Shown here: positions 13,165 to 21,832 of the stretch, piece after piece
Layout: the number at the start of each line of letters is the position of its first letter
How positions within the stretch are numbered: the stretch's first letter is position 1
DNA from: Planctomycetota bacterium
GTDB taxonomy: Bacteria > Planctomycetota > Phycisphaerae > Phycisphaerales > UBA1924
Length of the DNA: 64,000 bases
Direction of reading: 5' to 3'
Assembly (NCBI GenBank): GCA_018242605.1
Contig: JAFEBP010000008.1
Location: 39,671 to 103,670 of the forward strand
Notes under the pieces: generated by a model
Told to the model about the DNA's origin: nothing
The model's input: only the letters and a program-made list of their open reading frames with translations
Databases searched by the model: none
Position numbers and translations under genes: made by a program

Positions 13165-15648
13165 TCAGCAGCCCTGGGACCAGGCGACGAAGAAGAACTC
13201 AACGTCACCTCCGTCTACGCCGCCGTCCTGGTTGAGGTCCGCGACGTTGTCACCGGCGGTCCACGCCAGGAAGAACGCCTCAACGTCGGCGCCGTCGACG
13301 CCGCCGTCGAGGTTGAAGTCGCCGATGCAGCCGTTGGCGGGGCATTCGCGCACTGTCACGATCCCGGGCAGCAGGCCGGGGGAGGCGATATCGAACCCGT
13401 TGAACACCGCCGTGCGGAGGTTCAGGTCGGCCAGGTCGATGCCCTGGAGGCTTGCGGACCAGTTGGCGCCGATGTCGTTGTCGGCCGCGGAGAGGTGGCC
13501 GGCGGTGAGGTAGATGCTCCACGCGGTGCCCAGCCCCGGCGAGGCCGCGGCGGCGTCGGTGGGCCAGACCACTCCGTCATCGTCGTAGTTCACGATGTCC
13601 ACCACGGCGTGGTCGGCGCGCCGCAGCGTGAGCACTTCCTTGCCCGGTGCCGGGCTGTTGCTGAGGTTGCCCATGTTGGGCAGCGGTTCCTGGTCGGACC
13701 ATCCCGCGAGGGCCACCACGCGGCAGATGTTCCCCCAGGCGACGCGGAAGTCGGCCTCGGCGGTCGCGGTGTCGGCGGCGGTTCCCTTGGGGATCAGGAT
13801 CATCACCTGTCCGGCGGGCAAGGTCGTGCCGGCGGGCACGGGGGCGGTGCGGCCGTCTTCATCGCGCAGGTACCAACCCGAGACGTCCAGATCGCCCGCG
13901 GCGGGGTTGTACACCTCGATCCACTCGTTGCGCGAGCCCAGCCCGCTGCTGCTGTTGGGGTTGTACATGATCTCGGTGATGACGGCCTGCCCGGTGGATG
14001 TCTGCGGCGTTGATCGCCACACGATGCCGGGCGAGCCTGTGGAGCCCGTCGCGCGGATGTCGGTGAACCAGGGCGTCTGCACGCTGTCGTACGCGCCGTC
14101 GATGTTGGCGATCGACATCCGCCAGTTGGCCCCGGTGTCGTTCACGCCCTTGCCGATGGCGGTGGAGAGCAGGTAGATGCTCGAGGCCGCGTCCGTTGCC
14201 GGCCATGTGCTGCCGGTCATGGCGTTGGGATTCTCGTAGTTGGCGACGTCTACCGGTTCGCCGGAGGCGTCTTCCAAGGCCAGCACTTCCTCGATGGCGG
14301 TGGCCCGCTGTGCCCGGTCCTGCCAGGGCGTGAGGGCGAAGGAGCGCACGGAGGTGGGCAGATTCCACGCCGCGCGGAACTGCGTGCCGACGTCGGCGGG
14401 CACTCCGGGGCCGTCGCCTGCGGTGAGCACGATGGCCTCGCCGGGCTGCATGATCGTGCCGGCGGGGATCGAGCCGGTGGCGGAGTCGCCCTCGATATCC
14501 TGGAGCTTCCAACCGGAGACATCCACGGGCGATGCGCCGGCGTTGAAGATCTCGACAAACTCCTTGCCCTCGTCGCTGCCGGAGGGATCGTACATGATCT
14601 CGGTGATCACCACGTTGGGCTTGTTCTCGAACGAGTCGAGGATCCCGTTGCTGTTGGTGTCGAAGGATCCGCCGACGCCCGCGACGCCGCCGTGCGAGTT
14701 GATCTCGCAGGAATCGAGCTGGCGGTTTCGGTTGCGGTCCTTGCGCCAGTCCAGGAGAATCTCGGTGAGGTCTGGCAGCAGGTTGGCGTTGCAGTCGCCC
14801 TCGCAACTGTCGGGGATGTTGTTGTATGGGTACGCGTCGGTCACGGTGCGCCGCACGATGTCGACCGCGTCGTTGATGCCGTTGCCGTTACAGTCTGTGG
14901 TTGTCAGGTTCGGCAACCGCCCGGGCGTGCCGTACGAGTTGATACCCGGGAACGCGGGCAGGGCGGTGTTGGCGTGCGTGGAACCCATGGCGTCTGAAGG
15001 TTCGGAGAGACGCCACGCCGCGCCGTTGTTGTTGTCGCTCACGGAACCCACGAAGTTGCGCAGCAACTGGATCGATCCGCTGTCGTCGTCGTCGGGCCAG
15101 GGCGTCTCGTCCCCTTCGTCGTCGCGGTAGGCCACTTCATCGATCAACCGGTTGCTCGCGTCGCGCAACTGGATCGAGTCGGAGGCGCCGTCGGGCGAGT
15201 TGGAGAGGCCTCCCAGCGTGCCGGTGATCGGGATGGGGTCGGCCGGGTAGTCCCAGAACGACTCCACGAAGATCACGTGGATGCCGGCGCCCCACGCGGT
15301 GTTCCAAGATGTCTGGGTGTTGGTGTACGTGCTGCGTCGCTGGGTTCCGTTCCCGCTCACACCGCCGCGGCGCGGGGCGATGACGGCGACGGTGCCGGGC
15401 GCGATCGAGGTCCCGATCGGGAAAACCGTGGTGGCCCCGTGGCCGTTTTCCAGGTACCACCCGGCCATGTTGACGGTCGCGGTCGAGGGGTTGTAAATCT
15501 CGACCCATTCCTGCCCCTCGTCGGTGTCGTGCGGGTTGTACATGATCTCGGTGATGACGATGGGCCCGTTTTCGGCTGCGAGGGCCTGAACACCCAGAGC
15601 GCCCCCAACGAACCCCGCCAACAACACCACGCTTGTTCTTCGGACCAT
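13165..15648 (-). CDS. Secreted triple lamin-tail-domain protein with GC-type dockerin end
   Basis: 827 residues. The ATG at 15648 gives a signal peptide (MVRRTSVVLLAGFVGGALG...ALAAE). Three lamin-tail domains start at IVITEIMYNPHDTDEGQEW (~30), VVITEIMYDPSGSDEGKEF (~345) and AVITEIMYNPNSSSG (~560). Between the first two are Asp/Asn-rich calcium-loop-like stretches (DCNGNGINDAVD, DCNANLLPDLTE, DTNSNGILDSFE). The C-terminus is a dockerin-like pair (DFNLDGGVDGADVEAFF and DLNQDGGVDGGDVEFFF) ending SQGC, the Gly-Cys end of the GC-type dockerin family. Bacterial LTD domains are typical of secreted and surface proteins. No enzymatic domain is visible, so an anchoring or matrix role is inferred. Convergent with the VWA protein. 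Confidence 0.85.
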   Translation of the reverse strand: MVRRTSVVLLAGFVGGALGVQALAAENGPIVITEIMYNPHDTDEGQEWVEIYNPSTATVNMAGWYLENGHGATTVFPIGTSIAPGTVAVIAPRRGGVSGNGTQRRSTYTNTQTSWNTAWGAGIHVIFVESFWDYPADPIPITGTLGGLSNSPDGASDSIQLRDASNRLIDEVAYRDDEGDETPWPDDDDSGSIQLLRNFVGSVSDNNNGAAWRLSEPSDAMGSTHANTALPAFPGINSYGTPGRLPNLTTTDCNGNGINDAVDIVRRTVTDAYPYNNIPDSCEGDCNANLLPDLTEILLDWRKDRNRNRQLDSCEINSHGGVAGVGGSFDTNSNGILDSFENKPNVVITEIMYDPSGSDEGKEFVEIFNAGASPVDVSGWKLQDIEGDSATGSIPAGTIMQPGEAIVLTAGDGPGVPADVGTQFRAAWNLPTSVRSFALTPWQDRAQRATAIEEVLALEDASGEPVDVANYENPNAMTGSTWPATDAASSIYLLSTAIGKGVNDTGANWRMSIANIDGAYDSVQTPWFTDIRATGSTGSPGIVWRSTPQTSTGQAVITEIMYNPNSSSGLGSRNEWIEVYNPAAGDLDVSGWYLRDEDGRTAPVPAGTTLPAGQVMILIPKGTAADTATAEADFRVAWGNICRVVALAGWSDQEPLPNMGNLSNSPAPGKEVLTLRRADHAVVDIVNYDDDGVVWPTDAAAASPGLGTAWSIYLTAGHLSAADNDIGANWSASLQGIDLADLNLRTAVFNGFDIASPGLLPGIVTVRECPANGCIGDFNLDGGVDGADVEAFFLAWTAGDNVADLNQDGGVDGGDVEFFFVAWSQGC

Positions 15649-16011
15649 GAATCAGACTCCGTAGCGAAACCGGCACGGGCGATATCTCGCCCTGACATGA
15701 CACCGCTCGCGCCCACTTCAGGAGTAGGTCAACCGGGCGGGCCGTACATCGGAACTCCACTTCATGCGGAATTGGCTGATCGGGGCATCACGAATTTTCT
15801 GGGAACGCGCTTCTGCCGGGCTCGGCAGATCGCTAGGGGCCGGTTCGGTCGTTCTTCACTTGTCCGGCTTCTTCCTGTATCAATTCGTGCCCAACGCCTA
15901 CTCCTGTTCACGCATGTCCTTTCGCGGCGGCTGTTGCCGAGAATCCGCGCACTCTGCGGCCCCGTCTAGGATCATCCTGAACCGTTCTTCTACCTCTTGC
16001 GCACGTCCGGC
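15649..16011. other. Intergenic region between divergent genes
   Basis: 363 bases separating the leftward LTD-protein start from the rightward gamma-glutamyltransferase. It must contain both promoters, but no box matches well enough to place. No RNA gene or convincing small ORF is seen. Confidence 0.5.
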
Positions 16012-17586
16012 ATGAACCTCTCACCAGAACTGTCCGCCAGCGGTCGCCTGGGCGTCGTTGCCGCCGCTTTCCCCGCGGCGGCGCACGCGGGCGCCGCCAT
16101 GCTGCGCCGCGGCGGCAACGCGATCGATGCGGCGTGTGCCGCGGCGTGGGCCTTGGGCGTGTGCGAACCCGCGGAATCGGGCCTGGGCGGCCAAACGACC
16201 ATGCTCATCCGCCTGGCCGATGGACGCTGCACCGTCGTCGACGGCCATTCCCGCGCGCCCGCGGGGCTTTCACGCAAGATCGTGAAGCGGGCCCAGCAGG
16301 ATTACGGCGTGACGGCCACGACCATTCCGTCGACGCCCGCGACGCTTGAGTTCGCCCAGCGCCGGTTCGGTACGCTCGCGCCGGCGGAGGCGATCGCGCC
16401 GGCCATCGAGCTCGCCGAGAACGGCTATCGCATCACGGCCCTGCAGCGGCGGCTGATCCGCTGGTCGGTGCGGTTCTTCGCGCCCGGATCGCCCGAGGCC
16501 GCGTTGCTGCTCGGTCCCGGCAACGCGCCGCCGAAGGTGGGGGAGGTGTTCCGCCAGCCGATGCTCGCGGCCACACTGCGCCGCATCAGCGAGCAGGGGG
16601 CGGGGGATTTCTATCACGGCCAGATCGCACGCGACATCGTGGCCCACATGTCCGAGCAGGGCGGGCTCGTGACGGCGCAGGACCTGGCGGATCTTGGTCT
16701 GCCGGTGGTCCGCGAGCCGCTCGCGATCGAGCACGGTTCGCACCGGGTGCTTTCGGTGCCTCCTCCGGGCGGGGGCGTGCAGGCGCTGCTGGCCCTGCGG
16801 CTGCTGGGCGGGCTTTGGCACGCGGGCGAAAGTGACGCGGCGTGGCAACTCGCCGTGACACAGGCCACGTTCATCGCGTTCCGCGAGCGGGAGCGCTGGC
16901 CCGATCACCCCAAGGACGTGACTCCTTCACTGGCGAAGTGGCTCGTGGGCCCGGAGCGGGCGGCGAAGCTCATCGCTGATTTTCACGCGGGCAAGATGAA
17001 CGAGCCTGTCGAGGACACCAGCGGGGAATCCGGCAACACCACGCATTTGTGCGTCGCGGACGCCGCGGGCAACGTCGTTTCGCTCACGCAGTCGATCCAA
17101 TCTGTCTTTGGCTCCAAGACAGTTCATCCGAGATTGGGCTTTTTCTACAACAACTACCTGAGCGCCAGCCCGCGGACTGCGCATCCGTACCGGTTGGGCC
17201 CGGGCTCGCTCCCGCAGTCCAACGCGGCGCCCACGATCGTGCTCGACGGGGCGGGCGTGCCGCGCCTCGCGCTGGGCTCGGCCGGCAGCAGGCGCATCAC
17301 GACTTCGGTTGTCCGGGTTCTGAGCGCGGTGCTCGACCGCGGGCAATCGTTGGCCGCGGCGGTTGCCGCGCCCCGGGCGCACCCGCTGCTGAGCCGCGCC
17401 GTGTGGTCCGAGCGGTCGCTTGGTTCCGCGGCGCACACGCTGATTGCAGAGAAGCAGGGCCCTGTCACACTCCTGAGCGACCTCAACTACAAGCTCGGCG
17501 CCGTGCAGGCCGTTGCGATCGATCCGTCGAGCGGATTCACTGGCGCGGCCGACCCGCGGCGGGACGGTGCTGTCGTTGTCGCCTGA
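16012..17586 (+). CDS. ggt: Gamma-glutamyltransferase family protein (no signal peptide)
   Basis: 524 residues from ATG 16012 (a TTG lies at 15997). Family members are Ntn-hydrolases cleaving or transferring gamma-glutamyl groups from glutathione and gamma-glutamyl peptides after self-cleavage at a Thr. Seen here: AAMLRRGGNAIDAACAAAW near the N-terminus, SGLGGQTTML where the family usually has a run of glycines, and SGNTTHLCVAD with the candidate nucleophile Thr343 of TTH. The C-terminal part ends with ASAGSRRI-like GSAGSRRITTSV and a short tail. Length is normal for the family. Most bacterial GGTs are periplasmic; this one starts MNLSPELSASGRLG with no hydrophobic leader, so a cytoplasmic location is likely. 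The 7TM gene follows 13 bases later, suggesting an operon. Confidence 0.9.
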   Translation: MNLSPELSASGRLGVVAAAFPAAAHAGAAMLRRGGNAIDAACAAAWALGVCEPAESGLGGQTTMLIRLADGRCTVVDGHSRAPAGLSRKIVKRAQQDYGVTATTIPSTPATLEFAQRRFGTLAPAEAIAPAIELAENGYRITALQRRLIRWSVRFFAPGSPEAALLLGPGNAPPKVGEVFRQPMLAATLRRISEQGAGDFYHGQIARDIVAHMSEQGGLVTAQDLADLGLPVVREPLAIEHGSHRVLSVPPPGGGVQALLALRLLGGLWHAGESDAAWQLAVTQATFIAFRERERWPDHPKDVTPSLAKWLVGPERAAKLIADFHAGKMNEPVEDTSGESGNTTHLCVADAAGNVVSLTQSIQSVFGSKTVHPRLGFFYNNYLSASPRTAHPYRLGPGSLPQSNAAPTIVLDGAGVPRLALGSAGSRRITTSVVRVLSAVLDRGQSLAAAVAAPRAHPLLSRAVWSERSLGSAAHTLIAEKQGPVTLLSDLNYKLGAVQAVAIDPSSGFTGAADPRRDGAVVVA

Positions 17587-17599
17587 AACACACCCACAC

Positions 17600-18457
17600 A
17601 TGTCAACACCCAAGACCAAGCCCGCTGCACAGTCCAAACGCGCCCCGCTCCGCGCCCGCGGCCGGCTGGATGCCCGGGGTTGGGGCATCGTCGCGGCGCT
17701 CATCGTGATCCCCGTTGTCATTGCGGCGTGCAAGGTCTGCGGCGTTGAGTTCCTGCGTTGGGCTGTGCAGTGGTGTTCGTTCGAGCCACTGCCGCACGAG
17801 ATGCGGCACCGTACGCTCCACTTGCTCTTCGCCCCCGTGGGCGCTCTGGTGGTGGTGTTCACGCGCCTCACGCTGGGAATCCGGGTGCTGGGGCCGTTCC
17901 GATCCGTGCTCCTGGCGATCGCGTTCCAGGTCACGGGCCCGGTCGTGGGCCTGGCTTTCTTCGCGCTGGTGCTCTTCATCGTGGTGTGGCTGCGCCCGAT
18001 CATCAAGAGCATGCGGATGCCGTTCTTCGGGCGGTCCGCGGCGATGCTCGCCGCGGTGTCGGTCACTATCGTGCTCACGATCCTGGTGGGCCTGGCGTTC
18101 GGCCTGAACGATGTCGAGCGTGTCGCGTACTTCCCGATCGTGGTGCTGACGCTGGCGGGAGAAGCCTTTTCTTCCACCATCCGGAAGGAAGGCCTGCACT
18201 CGGCCCTGTGGCGTGCCGGTGCGACGGCGGTGACGGCGCTGGTGATCACGGCCATCTCCTCGGTTCCGCCGCTGCAGGATGGGCTCATTCTTTTCCCCGA
18301 GTCTGTGCTGTTGGTGCTGGCGTGCATCGTGCTGGTGTGCGAGTTCCTGCAACTGCGGGCCTTTCAGTACCTGAATCCCAAGCCGCAGCGACCCAAGAAG
18401 GCCAGGAAGGCGCTCGACGCGGCGCCGGTCAGCGGAGCCGGGCCCCGGGGGTCCTAA
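17600..18457 (+). CDS. Seven-transmembrane protein resembling the 7TM_transglut family
   Basis: 285 residues from ATG 17600, 13 bases after ggt. A Lys/Arg-rich N-terminus (1-26) is followed by about seven hydrophobic segments (approximately 28-45, 73-92, 100-130, 145-167, 175-188, 202-222 and 232-252) and a basic C-terminal tail. The block FTRLTLGIRVLGPFRSVLLA and the later VAYFPIVVLTLAGEAFSSTI resemble the 7TM domain usually found with inactive transglutaminase modules and next to ATP-grasp peptide ligases. That match is from memory of the family pattern. No transglutaminase-like domain is attached. The next gene encodes an ATP-grasp ligase, which supports the assignment. Confidence 0.7.
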   Translation: MSTPKTKPAAQSKRAPLRARGRLDARGWGIVAALIVIPVVIAACKVCGVEFLRWAVQWCSFEPLPHEMRHRTLHLLFAPVGALVVVFTRLTLGIRVLGPFRSVLLAIAFQVTGPVVGLAFFALVLFIVVWLRPIIKSMRMPFFGRSAAMLAAVSVTIVLTILVGLAFGLNDVERVAYFPIVVLTLAGEAFSSTIRKEGLHSALWRAGATAVTALVITAISSVPPLQDGLILFPESVLLVLACIVLVCEFLQLRAFQYLNPKPQRPKKARKALDAAPVSGAGPRGS

Positions 18458-18525
18458 AACCCGGGCACGAGATCAGCCGGTTCGATTCGGGTATCACGCA
18501 CCGATTTACTGCCTCCTCAGGAATG

Positions 18526-18543
18526 CTGACAAACCTCTGTCAG
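18526..18543. promoter_or_regulatory. Small inverted repeat upstream of the ATP-grasp gene
   Basis: CTGACA (18526-18531) and TGTCAG (18538-18543) form a perfect 6-base inverted repeat with a 6-base spacer, 53 bases before the ATP-grasp start. It could be an operator or a small hairpin in the 138-base gap; it is too short to decide. Confidence 0.25.
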
Positions 18544-18595
18544 GGATTTCGCATGTCACACTGAGTCCATCGTGCGAGATCAGGAGAAAGCACCC

Positions 18596-19648
18596 ATGAG
18601 AGTTGCCGTCGTCAGAAACCGTGAGAACAAGGGAGTGATCGCTGCGTTCGGGCGTCCCTGCCCGGAGGTGTACGGCAAGCAGTCCGTCCAGCGCATCATC
18701 GACGGCCTGCGTGAGGGCGGGCACGAAGTGGGGGTCTTCGAGGGGGACATGACGATGCTCCCGGCCCTCAAGGAGTTCCTGGCCCCCAGCCCCGCCAACG
18801 GCACGCCCGGGGGCATGGTGTTCAACCTCGCGTACGGCGTGCAGGGGGATTGTCGGTACACCCATGTGCCGGCCATGCTCGAGATGGCCGGTATTCCGTA
18901 CACAGGGTCGAGCCCGCTGGGCCACACGCTCGCGCTCGACAAGGTCGTCACCAAGATCCTGGCGATGGAGGCCGGCGTGCCCACGCCGGCGTTCGCCGTG
19001 CTCAAGGGGCCCGGCGGGGACGTTTCCAAGCTCCGGTTCCCGCTGGTGGTCAAGCCCCGGCATGAATCTTCCAGCTTCGGCCTTCGCCTTGTCAAGACTC
19101 GCGAAGAACTCGACGAGGCCGTCCTGGCGATCGTTGAGAAGTACGAGCAGGAAGCGCTGGTGGAGGAGTACATCCCGGGGCGCGAGATCGCGGTGGGCAT
19201 CCTGGGAAACAACCCGGGCGAGACGCTGCCGCTGGTGGAGATTGATTTCTCGGGCCGCGAGCACCTGGCGGTGATGACCCACGCCGACAAACTGCACAAG
19301 AGCCAGGACGAGCCGGAGCGGATCTGCCCCGCGCCCGTCGACGATGCGCTGGCGGATCGCCTGCGTCAGATTGCGCTGGCGACGTTCAAGGCGTGCCACT
19401 GCCGCGACTACTCCAGGGTCGACATCCGCGTTGATCCGGCGGGCAACCCGTTCATGCTCGAGATCAACTCGATGGCTTCGCTGGGCTGGGGCGGCGCGTA
19501 CGTGCTCGCCGCCCGCCAGGCCGGCTATTCGTTCACCGAACTGGTCTGCCGGGTCGTGGACCTGGCGCACACCCGGTATTTCGGGTCTCCGGCGCCGCTC
19601 GATGTTCCGGCGCACCTTACTTCCCAGTCCAAATCCGTGTCGGCCTGA
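18596..19648 (+). CDS. ATP-grasp ligase of the D-Ala-D-Ala ligase type
   Basis: 350 residues from ATG 18596, with AGGAGAAAG upstream (a GTG at 18572 is less likely). ATP-grasp enzymes activate a carboxylate as acyl phosphate and join it to an amine. The N-terminal domain contains GMVFNLAYGVQGDCRYTHVP and IPYTGSSPLGHTLALDK, as in the Ddl 'N..eG..Ged' and 'YTGS....aldK' region. The ATP-grasp core has FPLVVKPRHESSSFG and ALVEEYIPGREIAVGI, and the Mg-binding end FMLEINSMASLGWGG. In Ddl the last motif reads E-V-N-T-x-P-G; here it is E-I-N-S-M-A-S, so the substrate probably differs from D-alanine. The aminomutase gene follows, indicating a shared pathway. Confidence 0.85.
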   Translation: MRVAVVRNRENKGVIAAFGRPCPEVYGKQSVQRIIDGLREGGHEVGVFEGDMTMLPALKEFLAPSPANGTPGGMVFNLAYGVQGDCRYTHVPAMLEMAGIPYTGSSPLGHTLALDKVVTKILAMEAGVPTPAFAVLKGPGGDVSKLRFPLVVKPRHESSSFGLRLVKTREELDEAVLAIVEKYEQEALVEEYIPGREIAVGILGNNPGETLPLVEIDFSGREHLAVMTHADKLHKSQDEPERICPAPVDDALADRLRQIALATFKACHCRDYSRVDIRVDPAGNPFMLEINSMASLGWGGAYVLAARQAGYSFTELVCRVVDLAHTRYFGSPAPLDVPAHLTSQSKSVSA

Positions 19649-19714
19649 TCGCCGCGATATCCGTTGCTCAAGAACTTGCCTCAACAGCCGGCGCCAGCGC
19701 CGCACAGGTGTCCC

Positions 19715-20896
19715 ATGCTCACACAGAGCCTCCCGGTCGTCATCACCAACAACGCCAAACCGCCAGCGAGGCGGGTCAAGTACATCAACGACGTGGCGCA
19801 GATCCCCGGCGTGACTCCTCAGGACCTTGAGCTGCTCGAGAAGGTCTCGCAGCGGTACGTCTTCCGTTCCAACGACTACTACCTGCGCCTGATCGACTGG
19901 ACGGACCCCAAGGACCCGATCCGGCAGCTCATCATTCCCCGCGGGGAGGAGCTGAACGACTGGGGCAAGCTCGACGCGAGCAACGAGGCGGCCAACACCG
20001 TCGATACCGGGGTGCAGCACAAGTACGGCGACACCGTGCTTCTGCTCTGCAACGAGGTGTGCGGGGCGTACTGCCGCTACTGCTTCCGCAAGCGGCTGTT
20101 CATGAACGACAACGAGGAGGTGAGCAAGGACGTCTCCGCTGGCGTGGCCTACATCCGCAGGCACCCGGAGGTCACCAACGTGCTGCTCACCGGCGGCGAC
20201 CCGCTCATCATGGGCACGCGGCGGCTGGGGGAGATCGTCGCGGAGCTGCGGGAGATCGAGCACGTGAAGATCGTCCGCATCGGCTCGAAGATGCCGGCGT
20301 TCAACCCGATGCGCATCACCGACGATCCGGACCTGCTCGCGATGATCCGCCGGTTCTCCACGCCGCAGAAGCGCATGTACATCATGTGCCACTTTGACCA
20401 CCCCCGCGAGCTGACGAGAGAGGCCCGCGAGTGCATCGCGGCGCTCATCGGCGCGGGGGCGATCTGCGTGAACCAGTGCCCGATCATCCGCGGCATCAAC
20501 GACAATCCTGACACGCTGGCACAGATGTTCGCCACGCTCTCGCACATCGGCTGCCCGCAGTACTACCTCTTCCAGGGCCGGCCCACGGCCGGGAACGAGC
20601 CGTACGAGGTGCCGCTGGTGGAGGGGTGGACGCACTTCTCCAAGGCCGTGGTCGCGGAGTCGGGCCTTTCCGGGCGGGCCAGGTACTGCATGTCCCACGC
20701 GTCGGGCAAGGTCGAGGTGCTCGGGGTCGATGACGCGAACATCTACCTGCGCTACCACCGCAGCAAATACCAGCAGAACAACGGCAGGTTCTTCATCTGC
20801 AAGCGCAACGACGACGCGTACTGGCTTGACCATCTCACGCCGGTCGAGGGCTCGTACGTTCCGTTCGGCGTCAACTTCGGCCAGCCGGCACGGTGA
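19715..20896 (+). CDS. KamA-family radical SAM aminomutase-like protein, non-lysine substrate likely
   Basis: 393 residues from ATG 19715 (a TTG frame opening at 19664 is unlikely). The radical-SAM cluster motif is CGAYCRYC (Cys116, Cys120, Cys123), followed by FRKR, whose Arg matches the substrate-carboxylate Arg of lysine 2,3-aminomutase. The PLP lysine is kept in HASGKVEV (Lys332). The two aspartates that hold the lysine side-chain amine in that enzyme appear replaced: CDLS is here GRPT (Arg289 at the Asp position) and VDAPGGGGK is MSHASGK. Glutamate 2,3-aminomutases also replace these aspartates. The reaction is therefore probably alpha-to-beta amino migration on an acidic or otherwise non-lysine amino acid. 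It lies 66 bases after the ATP-grasp gene and 12 before the next. Confidence 0.85.
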   Translation: MLTQSLPVVITNNAKPPARRVKYINDVAQIPGVTPQDLELLEKVSQRYVFRSNDYYLRLIDWTDPKDPIRQLIIPRGEELNDWGKLDASNEAANTVDTGVQHKYGDTVLLLCNEVCGAYCRYCFRKRLFMNDNEEVSKDVSAGVAYIRRHPEVTNVLLTGGDPLIMGTRRLGEIVAELREIEHVKIVRIGSKMPAFNPMRITDDPDLLAMIRRFSTPQKRMYIMCHFDHPRELTREARECIAALIGAGAICVNQCPIIRGINDNPDTLAQMFATLSHIGCPQYYLFQGRPTAGNEPYEVPLVEGWTHFSKAVVAESGLSGRARYCMSHASGKVEVLGVDDANIYLRYHRSKYQQNNGRFFICKRNDDAYWLDHLTPVEGSYVPFGVNFGQPAR

Positions 20897-20908
20897 ACCG
20901 CAACATCC

Positions 20909-21814
20909 ATGAACGCCACGAACACATCTTCCTCCCGCGCCTTCACGCTCATCGAACTGCTCGTCGTGATCGCCGTCATCGCGCTGCTCATCGGGATTCT
21001 TCTGCCGGTGCTCGGGCAGGCGCGCAAGACCGGGGCGATGACGCGGGAGATGGGCCTGCTCCGGCAGGTCGGCATCGCCTATGCCTCGTACGCCCACGAC
21101 AACAAGGACAACCTGCTCCCCGGCTATCTCCGCGGCTCATGGTCGCGCGATGAGGGCAAGTTCACTGTCTACAGCAACGGCAACGACGCGGGTGAGCAGG
21201 GCCGCCTGCGGGGCGGGGTGATCCGGCCGTACCCCTGGCGGCTGCTGCCGTACCTGGGCTACTCGCCCGCCTCGCTCGTGGCCGACAGGAACTGGATGAG
21301 GAGCATCAACGAGCTCAATCACGACCCCAACGACATCGGCGCGTACGAGTGGTCCGTCGCACGCAACCCGGGCTTCGGGCTCAACACGACGTTCGTCGGC
21401 GGCGATGCGCATCGAGGGGCGTACTACATTCCTTCGCTGCTTCGCTGGGGCGCGTTCTACATCATCCGGACCGACCAGGCGCTCCAGACCGACAAGCTCC
21501 TGCTGTTCACGACGTCGCGGGGCGTGCACCGCAACAGCAACGGCACGGTCGTGCCGGGGTACCACCGCATCGAAGCCCCGTGGCACGCCACGCCTACTTC
21601 CAACTCCGTGCCCGCGTTCATTCCCTGGGAGGGCTCGCGCACGCGGTTCAACGCGTCGCTCCCGACCACGGCGTACGGCCACGTCGACTTCCGCCACTCC
21701 GGCAAGGCGCTGGGCCTGACGATCGACGGGCACGCCGACGCGCTGGGCGTTGACCAGGCCTTTGACATGCGTCGCTGGAGCAACAAGGCGACCCGCGCCG
21801 ACTGGCGTCCGTGA
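20909..21814 (+). CDS. Pseudopilin-like protein with N-methylation motif and H-X9-DG
   Basis: 301 residues; ATG 20909, 12 bases after the aminomutase gene. A short leader MNATNTSSSRA precedes FTLIELLVVIAVIALLIGIL, a type IV pilin/pseudopilin cleavage-methylation segment with conserved Glu5; the residue before the cut is Ala rather than Gly. The body has aromatic, Gly and Asn-rich stretches as in the DUF1559-like pseudopilins common in planctomycetes. Near the C-terminus RHSGKALGLTIDGHA contains His, nine residues, then Asp-Gly, the H-X9-DG motif of these proteins. It is probably membrane-anchored and processed by a prepilin peptidase. Its place next to the ligase/aminomutase pair may be coincidental. 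Confidence 0.85.
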   Translation: MNATNTSSSRAFTLIELLVVIAVIALLIGILLPVLGQARKTGAMTREMGLLRQVGIAYASYAHDNKDNLLPGYLRGSWSRDEGKFTVYSNGNDAGEQGRLRGGVIRPYPWRLLPYLGYSPASLVADRNWMRSINELNHDPNDIGAYEWSVARNPGFGLNTTFVGGDAHRGAYYIPSLLRWGAFYIIRTDQALQTDKLLLFTTSRGVHRNSNGTVVPGYHRIEAPWHATPTSNSVPAFIPWEGSRTRFNASLPTTAYGHVDFRHSGKALGLTIDGHADALGVDQAFDMRRWSNKATRADWRP

Positions 21815-21832
21815 TTCAGGAGTGCTCGCGAT

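Noticed and set aside
18506..21097. 863-codon antisense frame across the ATP-grasp and aminomutase genes
   Set aside because: Arg/His/Asp-rich shadow opposite genes with intact catalytic motifs.
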